From a cf. Phormidesmis sp. LEGE 11477 (lineage in GTDB: Bacteria > Cyanobacteriota > Cyanobacteriia > Phormidesmidales > Phormidesmidaceae), in NCBI RefSeq assembly GCF_015207105.1, contig NZ_JADEXO010000044.1, forward strand, positions 1 to 45,149: a DNA stretch of 45,149 bases. The letters are read 5' to 3'. Positions within the stretch are counted from its first letter, which is position 1. Each line of letters begins with the position of its first letter. Positions 43,264-45,149 of the stretch are shown piece by piece. Made by a program: the position numbers and the translations under genes. A model generated the notes under the pieces. That model did no database searches. It saw nothing but the letters and a program-made list of their open reading frames with translations, and was not told where the DNA came from.

Positions 43264-43464
43264 AATGACTCTGAACGTGTCCTTGGTGTGGCTGTGCTCT
43301 ATAGAAGTGACATTGTTGCCGATATATTGGTGCTGATTGCGGCAGGACTGGTGTTCTTAACACAGTCTGGGCTACCCGAGCTGGTGCTAGGCTCTGTGCT
43401 GCCTGCTGTTTTTGCTAGGCTAGCAGTGCAAGTATTTAGCCAATCGTGGCAAGAGATGCGATGA
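43264..43464 (+). pseudogene. C-terminal remnant of a cation-diffusion-facilitator protein
   Basis: The frame after the TAG at 43261 reads ERVLGVAVLYRSDIVADIL, then VLIAAGLVFLTQSGLPELVL and GSVLPAVFARLAVQVFSQSW, ending at 43464. The pattern Y-R-S-D-x-x-A-D then S-x-x-P-E-L-V-L-G is that of helices 5-6 of CDF zinc/cobalt exporters. The preceding four helices are missing and there is no ATG, though a GTG at 43288 could start a 58-residue peptide. It fills the gap between the Zur box and znuB, where a znuC would often lie. Confidence 0.6.
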
Positions 43465-43495
43465 TTACGCAACAATCCCATTTTCAACAACAACT

Positions 43496-44338
43496 ATGGA
43501 CTGGCTGCTAGATCCTCTGAATTATGAGTTTATGCGGCAGGCGCTGGCGGCGGGCGCACTGATGGGCATTTTGTGTCCAATTGTCGGTACTTACCTGATT
43601 GTTCAGCGGATGGCGCTATTGGGCGACGTTGTTGCTCACGCGGTGCTGCCAGGGCTGGCGATCGCCAATTTTCTCAACGTTCCTTTGCTCATTGGAGCCT
43701 TCGTCTCTGGGATGTTCGGCACTTTCGTCACTAGCTGGATTCGCGCCCAGTCTAAAGTCAAGGTTGACGCGGCGATGGCCATTACCCTTTCCTGCTTTTT
43801 CTCATTGGGCATTGCCCTGCTTACCAGCTTACGCAGCCGCTTAGATCTTGAAGACCTACTTTTTGGCGATATCCTCAGCATTGCTCCAGCAGATGTGTGG
43901 GAAATTGGGTTTGTGACTGTCGCCGTCTTAATTGCTGTGAAAACGTTTTATAAGGAACTGTTGTTTTTTACCTTTGATCCGTTAGGTGCAGAAGCAATTG
44001 GTCTACCGGTAGCGGCCATGAATTTTGGGCTGATGGCCGCGATTACGCTGACGATTGTAGCCAGCATCAAGGCAGTGGGCGTGATCTTGGTGATGGCGCT
44101 GATGGTGAATCCGGCAGCCGCCGCCTACTTGCTGACCAAAGAACTGCATTGGATGATGGCGGTAGGTGTAGGCTTGGGCGTGCTGTCTTGCCTGATTGGG
44201 ATGTACATTAGCTACTATCTCAATACACCTTCTGGACCTGCGATCGCACTGACTCTCTTCGCCTGCTTTCTAGCAGCGCTGTTGTTTAGTCCTAGTCAAG
44301 GAATTTTGACGCGCAGCCGAGGGCAAGCCAAAGCTTAA
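43496..44338 (+). CDS. znuB: Zinc/manganese ABC transporter permease (ZnuB-like)
   Basis: The 280-residue protein is a cluster 9 ABC permease (ZnuB/MntB/TroC family) with about eight membrane helices. Family landmarks are the N-terminal GILCPIVGTYLIVQRMALLGDVVAHAVLPGLAIA and the ATPase-contact region DPLGAEAIGLPVAAMNFGLM. ZnuA encoded across the Zur box is the natural partner. There is no ATP-binding protein gene in the cluster, so the transporter depends on an ATPase from another locus. The ATG at 43496 lacks a strong ribosome-binding site. Confidence 0.93.
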   Translation: MDWLLDPLNYEFMRQALAAGALMGILCPIVGTYLIVQRMALLGDVVAHAVLPGLAIANFLNVPLLIGAFVSGMFGTFVTSWIRAQSKVKVDAAMAITLSCFFSLGIALLTSLRSRLDLEDLLFGDILSIAPADVWEIGFVTVAVLIAVKTFYKELLFFTFDPLGAEAIGLPVAAMNFGLMAAITLTIVASIKAVGVILVMALMVNPAAAAYLLTKELHWMMAVGVGLGVLSCLIGMYISYYLNTPSGPAIALTLFACFLAALLFSPSQGILTRSRGQAKA

Positions 44339-44421
44339 TCGTAAGTCTTATCATCGACATTTAATTGCAACGGCTATTTGTCGATATAGTGATAGGTAAA
44401 CGCTCTCCCTTGCACCTTTTT

Positions 44422-44646
44422 ATGGACTACAAAGACATTATTACCATCGAGCCTGGAAAGCGTAGTGGCAAGCCGTGTATTCGAGGGATGCGAATCACTG
44501 TGTACGATATCTTAGAATATCTGGCAGGCGGAATGAGTGAGCCAGAAATACTAGAGGATTTTTCTGAGCTCACATCGGAGGACATCAAAGCGTGTCTTTC
44601 TTTCGCAGCAGATCGTGAAAGAAAGTTGTTTGTAGTATCTCTATGA
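44422..44646 (+). CDS. DUF433 antitoxin
   Basis: A 74-residue protein from ATG 44422 (MDYKDIITIEPGKRSGKPC), with the DUF433 signature CIRGMRITVYDILEYLAGG and the helix-turn-helix-like EILEDFSELTSEDIKACL. DUF433 proteins are the antitoxin partners of PIN-like DUF5615 toxins. The stop overlaps the next start (ATGA). An upstream ATG-like reading from 44365 adds 19 unlike residues and is rejected. Confidence 0.9.
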   Translation: MDYKDIITIEPGKRSGKPCIRGMRITVYDILEYLAGGMSEPEILEDFSELTSEDIKACLSFAADRERKLFVVSL

Positions 44647-45032
44647 AACTGCTTCTGGACGAAAATCTCTCAGACCGAATTATTCCGAGGATTATCGATT
44701 TGTATCCTAGTTCAAAGCATGTCAAAACCTTGAAACTTACAAATACTGATGATGTCATCATCTGGCAGTATGCAAAAGCGAATGGTTTTGTGATTGTTTC
44801 AAAAGACTCTGACTTTCATCAGCGTAGTTTATTGTACGGTCATCCACCCAAGTTTATCTATCTTCAGGTAGGTAATTGTCCAACATCAAAAATTGTTCAA
44901 GTTTTAAGGGACAATTTTGACACGATTATTCAGTTTGAAAATCGGAAATCGGAAAGTATATTAGTATTCTGGACAGTGCGAAGTTTTTCTCTAAGTAGAA
45001 TCTTTTCAGGAATCGGCAAAGCGATCGCGTAG
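44643..45032 (+). CDS. DUF5615 PIN-like toxin
   Basis: A 129-residue PIN-like protein: MKLLLDENLSDRIIPRI carries the first acidic residues and VIVSKDSDFHQRS the second cluster (D, D), as in nuclease toxins. It overlaps the DUF433 gene by 4 bases, the usual translational coupling of such pairs. The normal end of the family is near ESILVF; here the reading continues for about 20 extra residues (WTVRSFSLSRIFSGIGKAIA), which may come from a small frameshift or an altered 3' end. Confidence 0.88.
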   Translation: MKLLLDENLSDRIIPRIIDLYPSSKHVKTLKLTNTDDVIIWQYAKANGFVIVSKDSDFHQRSLLYGHPPKFIYLQVGNCPTSKIVQVLRDNFDTIIQFENRKSESILVFWTVRSFSLSRIFSGIGKAIA

Positions 45033-45037
45033 AGTGC

Positions 45038-45143
45038 CGAACATTCCAGTACCGAAAAGGCAAGGAATGTTCGAGACTGGTTGAATTACCACACTCAACC
45101 AGATCAATTATGGAACTCTACACTCGCATTGAGCAAGTGCTCA
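45038..45143. repeat. Three consecutive hairpins at the window end
   Basis: CGAACATTCC/GGAATGTTCG (45038-45047 with 45064-45073), CTGGTTGA/TCAACCAG (45077-45084 with 45095-45102) and TGAGCA/TGCTCA (45130-45135 with 45138-45143). All arms are exact. The first lies 5 bases after the toxin stop and could act in termination. There is no clear T tract, so the set may belong to a repeat or mobile element that continues past the window. Confidence 0.5.
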
Positions 45144-45149
45144 TGAGGC

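Noticed and set aside
1-45149. tRNA, rRNA or CRISPR arrays
   Set aside because: No cloverleaf, rRNA core sequence or regularly spaced direct repeats with unique spacers were seen. The tandem repeats found have no spacers.

Overview
The window is chromosomal DNA of a cyanobacterium. The HIP1 octamer GCGATCGC occurs throughout, and the gene content fits the phylum: a plastoquinone-pathway UbiD, an ABC1 kinase, NrtP-type nitrate permease under a perfect NtcA-type site, a cyanobacteriochrome kinase, and a Zur-type box next to zinc-transport genes. NrtP permeases are best known from marine and filamentous strains, so a Leptolyngbya- or Synechococcus PCC 7335-like lineage is possible, but this is a guess. 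No rRNA, tRNA, CRISPR array or intact transposase gene was found.

Layout. 1-8.8 kb holds housekeeping and metabolic genes: ubiD, a DUF1963 protein, a small membrane protein, an ABC1 kinase, a FetB-like permease, a glutathionyl-hydroquinone-reductase-like GST, a stand-alone receiver, and a DUF790 (Bax1-like) nuclease that apparently starts at ACG. 9-13.4 kb holds mutS2, a small membrane protein and an NCS2 purine permease. 13.8-20.9 kb is a same-strand signalling island of four genes: a DXCF cyanobacteriochrome histidine kinase, a REC-wHTH-HPt-pseudoREC-REC-GGDEF regulator, a CBS-domain histidine kinase, and an overlapping receiver. 21-25.3 kb holds a short membrane peptide, nrtP, a ClC channel/exchanger and a frameshifted remnant of a second NrtP-like permease. 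25.8-30.8 kb holds a WD40 lipoprotein, a LysR regulator divergent from an aldo/keto reductase, a b561-like cytochrome and a nucleotidyltransferase. 31-36.8 kb is an RND efflux module with a 26-bp perfect palindrome in front and a TetR regulator behind. 36.9-40 kb holds a sulfotransferase, threonine synthase, a MoaD/ThiS-type sulfur carrier and a small conserved-looking protein. 40-40.5 kb is a gene-free repeat region with a MITE-like element. 40.6-45 kb holds an RTX protein, znuA, a cation-diffusion-facilitator remnant, znuB and a DUF433/DUF5615 toxin-antitoxin pair.

How the parts may work together. The signalling island carries the parts of a light- and ligand-responsive phosphorelay: two sensor kinases, an internal HPt, several receivers, one DNA-binding output and one c-di-GMP output. 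The zinc locus has a substrate-binding protein and a permease on opposite strands around a Zur-type box, but the ATPase is missing and a piece of a CDF metal exporter lies between them. Short in-frame tandem repeats recur in many unrelated genes here (mutS2, the GST, the CBS kinase, the WD40 lipoprotein, znuA). The genome therefore seems prone to slippage or duplication.
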